Shown piece after piece: positions 19,601 through 27,687 of a DNA stretch of 64,000 nucleotides. The position numbers and the translations under genes were made by a program. The notes beneath the pieces are model-generated. The model searched no databases and had not been told where the DNA came from. It saw only the letters and a program-made list of their open reading frames with translations. Numbering within the stretch: the first letter of the stretch is position 1; every line of letters begins with the position of its first letter. The stretch is taken from positions 26,284,789-26,348,788 of the forward strand of contig NC_092866.1 of NCBI RefSeq assembly GCF_032062135.1, given 5' to 3'. The DNA comes from Pyxicephalus adspersus. Taxonomy: Eukaryota > Chordata > Amphibia > Anura > Pyxicephalidae.

Positions 19601-22266
19601 GTTGTGCAAGCCTTCATACTTGGTACTTTCTCAGACACTAATTGATTTTGATACTATTGAAGGGGATCTTGGCATTAAATCTAAATGATGTTCTTTTATC
19701 ATTCAGTCCTTAATTGGTCCATCTTTGGTAACTGGCTCTGCATTTTATGAATGTAGTAAGCACAATTGGTGTCATGTCAGGGTTCTAAGGAACAAATTCT
19801 GTGTTATTGGTGTTAAAAGACCCAAACTAGAGCACCCAGCTTGACTGCTACAATCTCACATGACAGACTAGTGTGAAAGCATGTGTGATCAAACACTGTT
19901 TACAGTTACAGCTCACTCAACAAAGTTGACAAATACATTCTAGATGTTCTGCCATCAAGATACAGTCTCCCAATTTTGTAAGGCAGCCACTTGGTTGCCT
20001 GGGTAAATACTTACCAATCTCTACAAGGTAGATGTAGCAGCTACAGCCAGTGCTGTTTTTGAGTGTTTAAAGAATTACTATTCCTATTGGTTGCTCACTC
20101 CATTCTCTTATTCGAGACATCCTAGTGGTCCTAAAGCAAAAGCTTTACCCTCTAGTGAACGGAAAAAAAATACAAATCCCCACTAGAAGACATCTTACCT
20201 TTTCCTGTTCCTGATTGTTTGTATGAAGTTTTGTATCGGACAATAGATGTGACATAAAATGATCTGTGCGCTCAGCTAGGAAAAATAGAGTAAGAGACTA
20301 GCAATATAAAGTAATTCACATCAGTCTTTTAAAATACCTCTCCACTTTAGGCACTTTTTATTTAATGTGTCTCCCTTCCCTCTTCTTTAATTTGTTTTTG
20401 AATGATTGAAATGATATTTACAACGCACCAAGCAAATAGTATGAAGATCTCTAGCGTCTAGGTTGGTAGCTCTATTCACTTTAGATAAACATCTGTCTAA
20501 ACGTTGTAACACACCAGCTGCTAATATTCTGGATGACAAGTGCATTACAGGCAGTCCTTTTGACGTCAAGTTTTGTGTAGAGATTGGATCTCCATTTCCT
20601 CTTTGCTTAGGTTTCTTGAGTTTTATGGAGGTAGTCACTAGCATTTTAGCCTCCAAAGGATTCTTTACTAAGCTAGACTAAGCCTGTAATTTTCAATGAG
20701 CCCCATGTACATATACATTTTTTTTCCTAGCCTTTATTAAAGGACTCCGAAAAAAATACAATGGCTATGAGAGTCTTGGAGCTGACAATCTTGTCCTTTT
20801 TTTTCATAGGAATAAAGTTGTTTTGAGACCTGGGCCATACGTCTTACCTGTCTCCTGTTCATGCACAATTGATGTGGTTGGGGTTGTCAGGGTTAATTTA
20901 ACTTCTTCAGAAGACAAATCTTCTGTTTGTAGTTCTAAAAGGCCCGCACAGTGTTTTCAGTATTTATGAACACATTGACAAAGACAAATTTCAGGCCCAA
21001 GTTCTGAAATGACAAAGATCTTGGGTTTATAATGCTGCTACGTGGTGCTTCATCCTTTCCTTCACCAAAGGATGTAGTCTAATGTGGCTAAATTCACTGG
21101 CTTTAATATGATGGACCTGTGGATACTAGCTTTAAACATAAGGTCCTGCAGGTGTTATTCTAAACTTGTCACACAACCTCAGTGGTTGCTAGGGAATGTT
21201 TGTTCAACTTTTTTTTGTTCTTTGTCTGCCATTTATAGAGGGTGAATTATACATATCATGGATTTAAAAAAAAAGACTTCTGTGTCCTCCAAAGATTAGT
21301 GGAAGAAAATACTGAAGGATAATTGGTATCCACCAAAAAAATTCTATCTGCAGTAATTCATTAAAGAGAAAACTCCCACTCCCATTTGATGAGTACTGTT
21401 TTGTATTGTTGGCCTATTGCCACAGGTATAGTTTCGAAAAGGTTGTTTTTCCTTCCTCTTTCCTACTTTTATTTGCTGCCTATTTGCAGTTAGCCATGGT
21501 ATAATCACTGGATGCGGTTTAAAAAGTAAAGGTAAAATCTTGTGCTCTTTACAAATATCCGCATATAACACACTATAATTAAAATATTCTCTATGGTTAT
21601 GTATCAGCCCTCTCTTTTGCAAATAAATTTACAAAAAAACTGCTTAAAAATACTGGTCAAAAATGAAAAAAAGCATTCTGTGTATTTTTTCACACAGGAA
21701 AAAATCTAGTAATAAAGACCAAAAAAGCCTAGTTGGGGCCCTCCAAAAATGCTAATAGCTAGTAATATCCTATTGCTAATAAATCATCCCATAGGGAAAT
21801 GTAAAAATTGCTCAAAAAGGGCATAAAATTATATGAGCTAAAATGGTTAATAAATCATGTAAACTGCCATCATGATCAAATCTGACATCATTTTTTACAT
21901 ACACAGGTACGACAGCAGGTCACACTTGTAAGTTCAGAACTTGCTACTGAAGATGAAGATTGTGAAGAAATGAGACGCAGAGCCCCTCGACGAGATTCAA
22001 GGCCAGGGGAGCCTGTTCCCCCTGTTCAGCGCCCAACCCCAGAACCAAAAGGAGAAGAATCAGAATTTGCGCAATCACTATCACTTAGTTTCCAGAGCCA
22101 GAAAATGAAAGGAATGAAAGAACTTTTGGTAGCTGCAAAAGTGAATTCCAGTGCTATAAAACTGCAACTCACTGCTCAGTCACAAGTGCAGCCAAAGCGT
22201 GCACGAGCACCTGGTCCAAGAGATTACAATCTAGGATACTTGAAAAGACAGCGCAAAGGAGTTTAA
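8396..22266 (+). CDS. MEN1: Menin gene, coding span (incomplete)
   Basis: Menin is a nuclear scaffold that recruits KMT2A/KMT2B (MLL) histone H3K4 methyltransferases and LEDGF, and also binds JunD. The start [13 protein letters not shown] and the end YLKRQRKGV match both termini of the family. Conserved parts are exon 2 (8380-9094), exon 3 (9507-9715), exon 6 (11572-11659), exon 7 (13046-13141), exon 8 (15957-16062), exon 9 (17118-17270) and exon 10 (21907-22266), numbered as in human. I cannot find sequence for human residues about 122-148, 219-274 and 337-349. Skipping exons 4 and 5 would shift the frame, because exon 3 ends in phase 0 and exon 6 begins one base into its frame. As written the gene cannot encode full menin. 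Either sequence is missing from the assembly or the gene is damaged; the strong conservation of what remains argues against an old pseudogene. Confidence 0.85.
9507..9715 (+). CDS. MEN1: MEN1 exon 3
   Basis: Acceptor TTCTGTTTTAG and donor AAAAG followed by GTGAGA. It is 209 bases, the length I recall for the human exon, entering in phase 1 and leaving in phase 0. It encodes [17 protein letters not shown].., including SEDHAWVVF, which lines the KMT2A-binding cavity, and [15 protein letters not shown] proline stands where human has Ser155 in the pocket. Confidence 0.93.
10340..10680. repeat. Unnamed dispersed repeat with short inverted words
   Basis: Repeated words such as AACGTTT, ACGCTTG and AAGCGTTTTTAAG occur in both orientations around CCCATTGAACTCAATGG. 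The structure looks like a noncoding foldback repeat. I do not recognise the family. Confidence 0.4.
10848..11040 (-). mobile_element. L2-type LINE reverse transcriptase fragment
   Basis: Minus-strand frame contains [19 protein letters not shown] followed by a block like ..[12 protein letters not shown]. These match the QGSVLGPLLF and YADD-region motifs of L2/CR1-group reverse transcriptases. Only about 65 residues survive. Confidence 0.7.
11572..11659 (+). CDS. MEN1: MEN1 exon 6
   Basis: Acceptor CCACATGCTTAG and donor CACAAG followed by GTAATA. It is 88 bases, one base completing the previous codon plus 29 codons, matching the human exon in length and phase. It encodes [22 protein letters not shown], beginning with the pocket tyrosine equivalent to human Tyr276. 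Confidence 0.93.
11660..12804. other. MEN1 intron 6, no gene seen
   Basis: No recognisable coding or repeat family across this stretch. The open frames here are short and overlap on opposite strands. Confidence 0.4.
12805..12980 (+). repeat. Dispersed repeat family A, 5' part
   Basis: Starts GAGGAACTAAACCCAAAA, then a poly(A) run, ACTTACCTTCAATCCCGCAG, a CGTCGTCCCGG block and a T-rich TTCTTCCTG block. These are shared with the copies at 25820 and 28500. Confidence 0.6.
13046..13141 (+). CDS. MEN1: MEN1 exon 7, 3' end lost
   Basis: Acceptor TTTCTTAAAG. In phase 0 it encodes [20 protein letters not shown] followed by [12 protein letters not shown], aligning with human residues 305-336. Tyrosines matching Tyr319 and Tyr323 are present. 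The next 13 residues, including pocket Trp341, are missing; the sequence turns AT-rich and reaches a stop at 13160. A weak donor (TT before GTAAAT) near 13158 would keep the frame with exon 8 but would replace the lost residues with about six unrelated ones. Confidence 0.8.
13592..13630. repeat. (TA)n microsatellite
   Basis: About 19 uninterrupted TA units in MEN1 intron 7. Confidence 0.95.
13697..14775. mobile_element. TTAA-flanked DNA transposon, copy 2 (long form)
   Basis: TTAA flanks both ends (13693-13696 and 14776-14779). The left end is CCTCCCAACCGCTAA and the right end TAAGGCCCAGGTGG. The interior has a GC-rich block at 13780-14040, then three palindromic stem segments built from TTTTGTATTGGATTGAATAC and its complement at about 14060-14260. 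A direct duplication of roughly 150 bases spans 14220-14515. The 3' block at 14610-14775 is shared with the copy at 58280. No transposase frame. Confidence 0.75.
14780..15956. other. MEN1 intron 7, no gene seen
   Basis: Unassigned sequence with several A-rich runs. No conserved frame or repeat that I recognise before the exon 8 acceptor. Confidence 0.4.
15957..16062 (+). CDS. MEN1: MEN1 exon 8
   Basis: Acceptor CTTTTTCTTAG and donor AATCAG followed by GTGAAT. Its 106 bases encode [20 protein letters not shown] then [15 protein letters not shown]. It is 30 bases shorter than the 136 bases I recall for the human exon, all lost in the flexible linker after LLKE, with the frame kept. Confidence 0.93.
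16200..16800. repeat. Tandem array with (CA/CATA)n microsatellite
   Basis: A (CA)n/(CATA)n tract at 16207-16266 is followed by four imperfect copies of a 120-195 base unit. Each carries AAATATAG..CTGACATATAGC, a CAGCGCTGTACAAAGATCAG block and, in most copies, TAGCAAGTTTGGTT and TCCATGC..TTTCCTAGTGAT. Copies start near 16268, 16434, 16554 and 16749. Confidence 0.75.
17118..17270 (+). CDS. MEN1: MEN1 exon 9
   Basis: Acceptor TCTGGCTTTAG and a strong donor CTCAG followed by GTAAGT. Its 153 bases (51 codons, phase 0 at both ends) encode [20 protein letters not shown] then [20 protein letters not shown] and [11 protein letters not shown], close to human throughout. Confidence 0.95.
17271..18405. 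other. MEN1 intron 9, no gene seen
   Basis: AT-rich sequence with no family that I recognise, until the hAT end at about 18406. Confidence 0.4.
18406..18980 (+). mobile_element. hAT transposon fragment, N-terminal transposase remnant
   Basis: Begins with a hAT-like end CAGGCATGGGCAAACTTCGG. From about 18628 the plus strand, with stops and frameshifts, gives [30 protein letters not shown], resembling the BED-type zinc-finger start of Charlie/GTF2IRD2-like hAT transposases. A later block near 18860-18950 resembles the next conserved section (..[15 protein letters not shown]). No right terminal repeat was found, so the copy is truncated. Confidence 0.6.
19050..19470 (-). repeat. tRNA-headed SINE, minus-strand copy
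   Basis: Reads as the reverse of the 7640 SINE. The tail comes first (TATAGCGCCAACATATTACG, GCTTTACAAAGTCCATAG), then GGAGGAAACTCACGCAAACA and CAAACTCCATGCAGATAGTG. The tRNA-like head is lost or decayed at the right. Confidence 0.6.
19471..21906. other. MEN1 intron 9, unassigned
   Basis: No host exon seen. A stretch at about 19840-20170 has a faint resemblance to the tail of a DIRS-type tyrosine recombinase (..LTAHSTK.. and ..[12 protein letters not shown].. in different frames), too weak to call. The rest is AT-rich and unassigned. Confidence 0.35.
21907..22266 (+). CDS. MEN1: MEN1 exon 10 (last coding exon)
   Basis: Acceptor ACATACACAG; stop TAA at 22264-22266. Encodes [20 protein letters not shown], then a basic [11 protein letters not shown] segment at the place of the first nuclear localisation signal, a shortened proline-rich linker, the invariant [20 protein letters not shown] and [14 protein letters not shown] block, and [20 protein letters not shown] at the C-terminal nuclear signal. 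It is much shorter than human because the disordered linker is reduced. No stops or frameshifts. Confidence 0.95.
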   Translation, partial: VRQQVTLVSSELATEDEDCEEMRRRAPRRDSRPGEPVPPVQRPTPEPKGEESEFAQSLSLSFQSQKMKGMKELLVAAKVNSSAIKLQLTAQSQVQPKRARAPGPRDYNLGYLKRQRKGV

Positions 22267-22870
22267 TGCAGTGAGTGGAAGGGACCACAGTTAAAAGACT
22301 AAATAACTTGAAGAGTTTTATTTTTGCTACAGTTTTTGCTACATTTCAGAGTGTGACTCTGTAGGAACCAGTGTTGTAGTATAAAAATATTTTAAGGTGT
22401 AACCTTACCTGCCTAAGGAAGTATTGGATATTGGTTAAAAAAATACTCCCTAAACAAGCTTTTCTTTTGTTTATATTTCTGAGAATGTTTAGTTATCTAA
22501 ATATAGTCTGTTAAAGTTTATACTTGAACTTTTCTAATGTTTTAAGTACCGACAATTTACATGTTAATCTACAAAATCATCCATGTTGTGTTTGTGGCAT
22601 CATGTCAGTGTGGTGAATAATGAGCGGTTCAAAAATCACAAGTAATAGTTGAAATTGGAGATTCTCCTCCCGTGTCCTTGTCTGTCTTTGTGTTGTAACA
22701 GACCACCTTTAAATTTGATTTATTACTGTATTATAGTCAGGGTGCATATATAGTAGTAAATATTCTACACTTTCATTTAAAAAAGACATATTGAAATAAC
22801 AAATTCATATTTACTATATTTGCAGCGTAACTGCATGACAGTTAATAAATAAAAGGGTTCAGTTTGATTA
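22267..22870 (+). terminator. MEN1: MEN1 3' untranslated region and poly(A) signals
   Basis: AT-rich sequence without coding potential following the stop. Two overlapping AATAAA hexamers lie at 22844-22849 and 22848-22853, the best cleavage signals downstream of the gene. Confidence 0.65.
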
Positions 22871-22999
22871 TAAGGTAAAAAGCTCTATTTGATGTCTTTG
22901 TCTGTCCTCACAATCAACAACTATAAAAAGTTGCAGATGAAAAGGATTTTTTCTATAATTCATATTACTAAAGAGGGGTTTTTGGAAATTCCACTTGCA

Positions 23000-23125
23000 T
23001 AGACTGTAAGCTGTTCTGGCAGGGGCCTCTTCTCCTCCTGTGTCTTTCATTTGCTACTCCTATTTAATGTACAGCGCTGTTTAATATGTTGGCGCTTTAT
23101 AAGTCCTATTAATAATAATAATTTC
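23000..23125 (+). repeat. SINE tail
   Basis: TAGACTGTAAGCTGTTCTGG, CTCCTCCTGTGTCTTTC, then TGTACAGCGCTGTTTAATAT and GGCGCTTTATAAG with a short AAT-repeat end. The 3' half of the SINE group also seen at 3400 and 7640. Confidence 0.6.
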
Positions 23126-24916
23126 TGGGTGGATATTAGTTACTCTTTCAGCATGTGGTGAAACAGTTAAAAGTGCCAATTAGACCCCATACTGGCCACA
23201 TATAAGACATTGCAAAGCAAGTGGTGGTTCTCTATGTAGATCTTTTCTGGTGATTCATGATTTATTTGGAGTGTTGCTTTATTTTACATGCATTGGATTG
23301 TAGAGTTGAATTGTTAGTCCCTTTAATGTAAATGTAATATATAAACTGGATCTAGCTTATGTGTTTTATAAACTGCAATGTAGTTGTTTTTTTCATAATT
23401 TTTTTTTAAATATCCTTTCTTTCTTATTGCTACCTAATTACCACAGCATTTTCTCTCTACTATATGCTTAAAGTGAAACTAAATTTTGATCAAGCAGGGT
23501 TTTATTGCTGAAAAGGACAGGTATTCTTCTTTCTGCAATAAAAATGTACTTGCCTGATTGCTCCCTTAGCTGTCAAAATTGCTCATTTCCACATGTGCTT
23601 TTTTTTTGTTGCCGGAATACCTGGCACATGCCAGCTTTACCCTAAATCACATTCGCTGCACATCTTTGCCCAGGCTCTTCATCTTGCTCTAGTGACAAGG
23701 ATGAATATGCATGTGCAATTTTGAGGGACTATTTTCAAATTTTAGGGTAAAAGTGCCTGAACAAGGATCTGCATAGCATTATGAAAGCTGGAGATTTAAA
23801 GAGATTGGAAACAATATGTTAAAGCTAAGATTTATTTAGTATTGGAACAACAGACAATAAAATATAATAGTACTTGCTTGCCAGGACTTAGAAATTAGTC
23901 CCAATAGATTCCCTAAATGAAAGGGGGGGGGGGTTAAGTAGTAAGAATCCTAAATATTATACTCTACCAGCAATTTAGCTCAACTGGAAAAGCAAAACAG
24001 TAAGAATACATGATACAAACAAGGAATAAATTGCTTTGCATATTCATTCGCCCTGAGGCCTCTAAACACATTTTAAAGTGTTAAAACATAAAAATATTTC
24101 AGGATTTTAAAAATTGGTCTGTATAAAATAGTCTAAATTATGAAATCCAATTATTATAAAACCTCTAAATTAGCTCTGATGCAATAGGGTTTCCTCAGAA
24201 GTTACATGGTAATAAACAAAATCCAGTAGGATTTTCACATTGTCCTAACAAATGCACCATGTTTCTTGAAGGCCCTAGAGTTCTAAACAGCATTATTAAA
24301 GTTGCCCTGGGAAACTCATTCAGGGAGGGTAGAAAAACAGAAATTTCAAACTTTTAGCTATCAGCACAATAGGAAATGCTATATACTGTATTTTAATGAA
24401 TATCCAACCAATTTAGTGCACTTCAGTAGTGAACTAATCTATTATTTTATTGGTAAAGTTGTTGGTATCCCACTATATGCAATTTTATTAAAAGATCCTC
24501 AGTCTATGTTGGATTACTAATGCTACTTTGGGGACACAGCATATTTTACTTTACAGTTTTTGTGAGTGCATTTATACAGAGACTGGGTGATAGCACTAAA
24601 GACCTAATAAAGAAACATATGAGGATGACATTTGTATTACCAATCTGGAATTTGACAAGCAAAATGAGGGATAGTGTTCTTTTGGTTGGAATTGTGACCA
24701 ACCTTAGTGGTGTCCGGCACATTTTCCCACATGCTTTTTGGAGACTCTTCTTTTTTGTTTAGCAAATTTTAGCTGGGCCTGGATGATGATCTTTGTAAGA
24801 AAGGGCTTAAATCTTGCAACTCTTATGCATCACCAAAATAACACCATCTACACAGTGAAGTGTGGTGTTGGCTTTTTTCAGCTTGAACTTGTTCCTTAGT
24901 CAAGATAGAGAGAATT
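23126..24916. other. Intergenic, unassigned
   Basis: AT-rich sequence with a poly(G) run near 23925. The open frames at 24302-24762 show no domain that I know. They lie next to a Tc1 fragment and may be transposon-derived. Confidence 0.35.
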
Positions 24917-25030
24917 ATGAACAGTTCTAAATATCAGTCACTTTTGTCCCAAAACCTTCGGCCACCTGCTGGAAAGCTAAAAATGAAGAGGAATTTTACC
25001 TTTCAAATTGACAAGGAAAATATGTGGGGT
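24917..25030 (+). mobile_element. Tc1-like transposase fragment
   Basis: Encodes MNSSKYQSLLSQNLRPPAGK then LKMKRNFTFQIDKEN, matching the region before the second catalytic aspartate of Tc1 transposases (..FQHDNDPKHT..). The motif is degraded after FQ, and no terminal repeats were found. Confidence 0.6.
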
Positions 25031-25819
25031 CATCTGAAGAAGCCTATGGAGGAGGGCTCAGTGGGGTGCCACTTGCTTGTCCTCACCCTACATAGAAGCT
25101 TTCATTTTTTTATCCCTCACTGGAAACTATTGCGAAAGTAATCTAACAGTTATCTAAAATCTTTATGGGTCTTAAAATTCAATTTTAATAGGACAACTGG
25201 TTTTTACAATAGCTTAGTGGGTGAAATTCATAGTATTCACAAAAGTATAATTGGCCTTTTTTGAATATCAAATAAGAACTCCCCCTTGAGAGATACAGTC
25301 AATATTCATTACAGGTTTACGAACTCCCTAAATAATGGAAGTAAATACAAAGGAACCGGGTGGTTAATTGAGACCTGTAAAATATGTCATGAGATATATT
25401 CTAAACTAAAAATTATGGATAACTTCCCCTGTTTCTGAGTCCCAAGGCCAATGGTTTCTACTTATACAGATCCTGAAACCCCTACCTGGGTGTCAGGGAG
25501 AGGAAAAGTGAAAATAAGAGTTAGGGTAATAGGAGAAAAAGAGGAAGGGAAGGATGGCGAAAAAGGGGACAGGTCGCAAGCCATCTGTTAGTACAGCTTC
25601 GGAATGCAGTCACAAAGTCAATAATGTAAGATCCCAACCCATAGGTGTATGGTAATAAATCTAGGGCCTCCGGATGCGAATGCTCTCATGAGAATGGCTC
25701 TCATTTTTTCATTAGCAAGAAACCCTTCCTTTTTCTGTTTGGTCTTGGCCACTGTGGGGGCGGATGACCACCAGGCCTTCTCTTGTACCATCTTGGCAAA
25801 TGTGAACAGGTAAGTCGGT

Positions 25820-26170
25820 AACTTGAAGCAGATGTAAACCCAAAACTAACCCTAAACAATAAAATCACATTTAACCTTTAATCCAGCAGATCAGTCTGTC
25901 CGTCGGGAGGTTTTTTCATTGGGTCCCGCATCGTCCTGGTATCCGTCTTTGGCGCAGAGGGAATGCCAGCCGCCATCTTCTCTTTTTTTCGGGGTTCTTC
26001 CTGCTTCACCCAATCTGGAACTACGCACAAGATTGGGTGACATAGATTGGGAAAAACTTTTTTTTTCTATTGATGAAAGGGCTCCTTCTGTGCATGCTGA
26101 GATGCTCGATTATGTGCAGAAGGAGCAGCCAAGAGCCTCCTGGGATGTGAGACGTAGGTATCCTGGGAGG
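25820..26170 (+). repeat. Dispersed repeat family A
   Basis: AGATGTAAACCCAAAACTAA start, GGGTCCCGCATCGTCCTGG, GGGCTCCTTCTGTGCATGCT and GTAGGTATCCTGGGAGG blocks. One of the longer copies of the family; no coding capacity despite an open frame. Confidence 0.6.
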
Positions 26171-26244
26171 TTCTGCACTCCCATTCATTCCCACTTCACT
26201 GTAAAAGTAACAATTGGCAACATATTTAGGCAATGCCATTTATT

Positions 26245-26710
26245 ACAGGTAGTGCCCCAGTTAAGGACATCTGACACGACTCCTAGATACGAATGGGGCT
26301 TCCCGTTCCCTCCTGTGCAGGACAGAGGCTTGGAGGGGGCGGTTTGCATGACTTGCAGAAGAAAACTTTTGCTAAACACTGCTGAGACTGAGCTTCTCTG
26401 CAAGCTTTTGTAACTCTTTAATGAACAAGACAACTTGCAGCTGTTTCCTTTAGCATAATCAAGCAATGCTTGCTCCAGAAGTTAATGCATGTCTGGGCTC
26501 CATAAAGATTTTTTTTTTCTTTGTTTGTAATTAACTCGCAGTGAGGATTTTATATAGTAACTGACACCATGCTGCCTAAAAAGTTGAGACAAACAAACAA
26601 CTGTCTTAACTGCATTTATAAAATAATGTACCTGTTCTGACTTACGTACAAATTCAACTTAGGAACAAACCTACAGTCCCTATCTCGTATGAAACCTGGG
26701 GCTTACTTGT
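26245..26710. mobile_element. Foldback-type DNA element
   Basis: The left part has TAGTGCCCCAGTTAAGGACA and GACTCCTAGATACGAATGGGG. The right part has ACTTACGTACAAATTCAACT, AACAAACCTACAGTCCCTAT and ends CTGGGGCTTAC, roughly an inverted copy of the left end. A partial copy of the right half lies at 63094-63265. Noncoding. Confidence 0.5.
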
Positions 26711-27289
26711 TTTAAAAAAAGAGGCAACTATAGAGGAAAGGTCGAGTTCTGCACATGGAGCATGAGGAGCTGCATGCGCATCTTAACGTCAGGTGCGGCC
26801 AAGCAAGACGGCTGTAAATCTGAACCAAGAAAAGATGGCAGCATCTGTGAGGTAATGAGCACAGGTGAGTGTATTTAAAACACTGTAATCAGGCAGGTAA
26901 GATTATTTTATTGCAGAAGTGTCTGTCCCCTCTGCCCTATAGAACCTGTCAGTCACAATCTTTGTTTTTAGAGTTTTGTCCTGTTTATTACAGGACACGT
27001 GAGCTTTGGTCAATATTACTAGCAATGTAACCAATTATTGCTGTGGTGCTTTAATTCATCGACACACTTATTACTATTTCTGATATTTTGCCCGGACCCT
27101 AACGCCATGCAAGCAGCTAACCCCTAATTGTGCAAAGCTCATAAATCTGTGCTTGTCAGGCTGAGACTGTCACTTATTACCAGTAACAGCGTGAGAAAAC
27201 TTCGAGCAGCGAATTGCTGTGAGCAATCAGGACAGCCCCTCGGAGGGACTGAAAGCACGTGGTGTTCGCGCACACATTATTGCCTTATA
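26711..27289. other. Intergenic, upstream of SF1
   Basis: No gene seen. Some CpG and coding-like sequence near 27130-27260 precedes the SF1 promoter. Confidence 0.4.
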
Positions 27290-27687
27290 CACGTAGCCGC
27301 CATTTTGTAAGACGTATTACAAAGCGCAACCCACAAGATGGCGACTGTGATCTGGTTAGGGACTCGTGAATACGTTGACCTGCATATTAAAATATTATTT
27401 TCCTACAACCAGAAAACTGCTTTGAATATACAGTTACACGTCAAACCTTACACCGGGCTTTATTTTAATTGGCACAACAATTCAAATATACCTTTTCCTG
27501 TTCGCAAACACGCCCTACGATCACATGGCATTCAGTGACCCAACCGGCAGCGTCTATTCTAATCCAACGAGCGTTGTCTTTTTCCGTGAATGGGCGGTGC
27601 AAGGAAGTTGATATAAGGGCTCAGTGGCGCGTACTTGTGCACAAATCGTGTACTGCTTTGGGTTGAAGTTAGTAGGACACGTAATGG
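27290..27687 (+). promoter_or_regulatory. SF1: SF1 promoter with YY1-type sites
   Basis: CpG content rises here. GCCGCCATTTTG at about 27296-27307 is a good YY1 motif, and a second in the opposite sense, AAGATGGCGAC, lies at about 27335-27345. A GGGCGG box is at 27592-27597. The probable first exon ends at the donor following 27687. YY1 pairs near the start are common in TATA-less housekeeping promoters; binding here is inferred. The ATG in the second YY1 motif (27338) opens a frame unlike SF1. Confidence 0.5.
27684..27687 (+). CDS. SF1: SF1 exon 1, putative four-base coding part
   Basis: ATGG is followed by a strong donor GTAAGG. Joining phase 1 to exon 2 gives [13 protein letters not shown], which lines up with human from Asp11-Phe12. 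The human start residues MATGANATPL would be absent. I found no other ATG with a phase-1 donor encoding those residues between 27290 and 31585. Confidence 0.5.

Noticed and set aside
19840..20170. DIRS-type tyrosine recombinase remnant
   Set aside because: Only scattered similarity in several frames with no catalytic residues that I could place.
25919..26413. 164-residue plus-strand open frame
   Set aside because: It runs across a family A repeat and a foldback element; both are noncoding in other copies.
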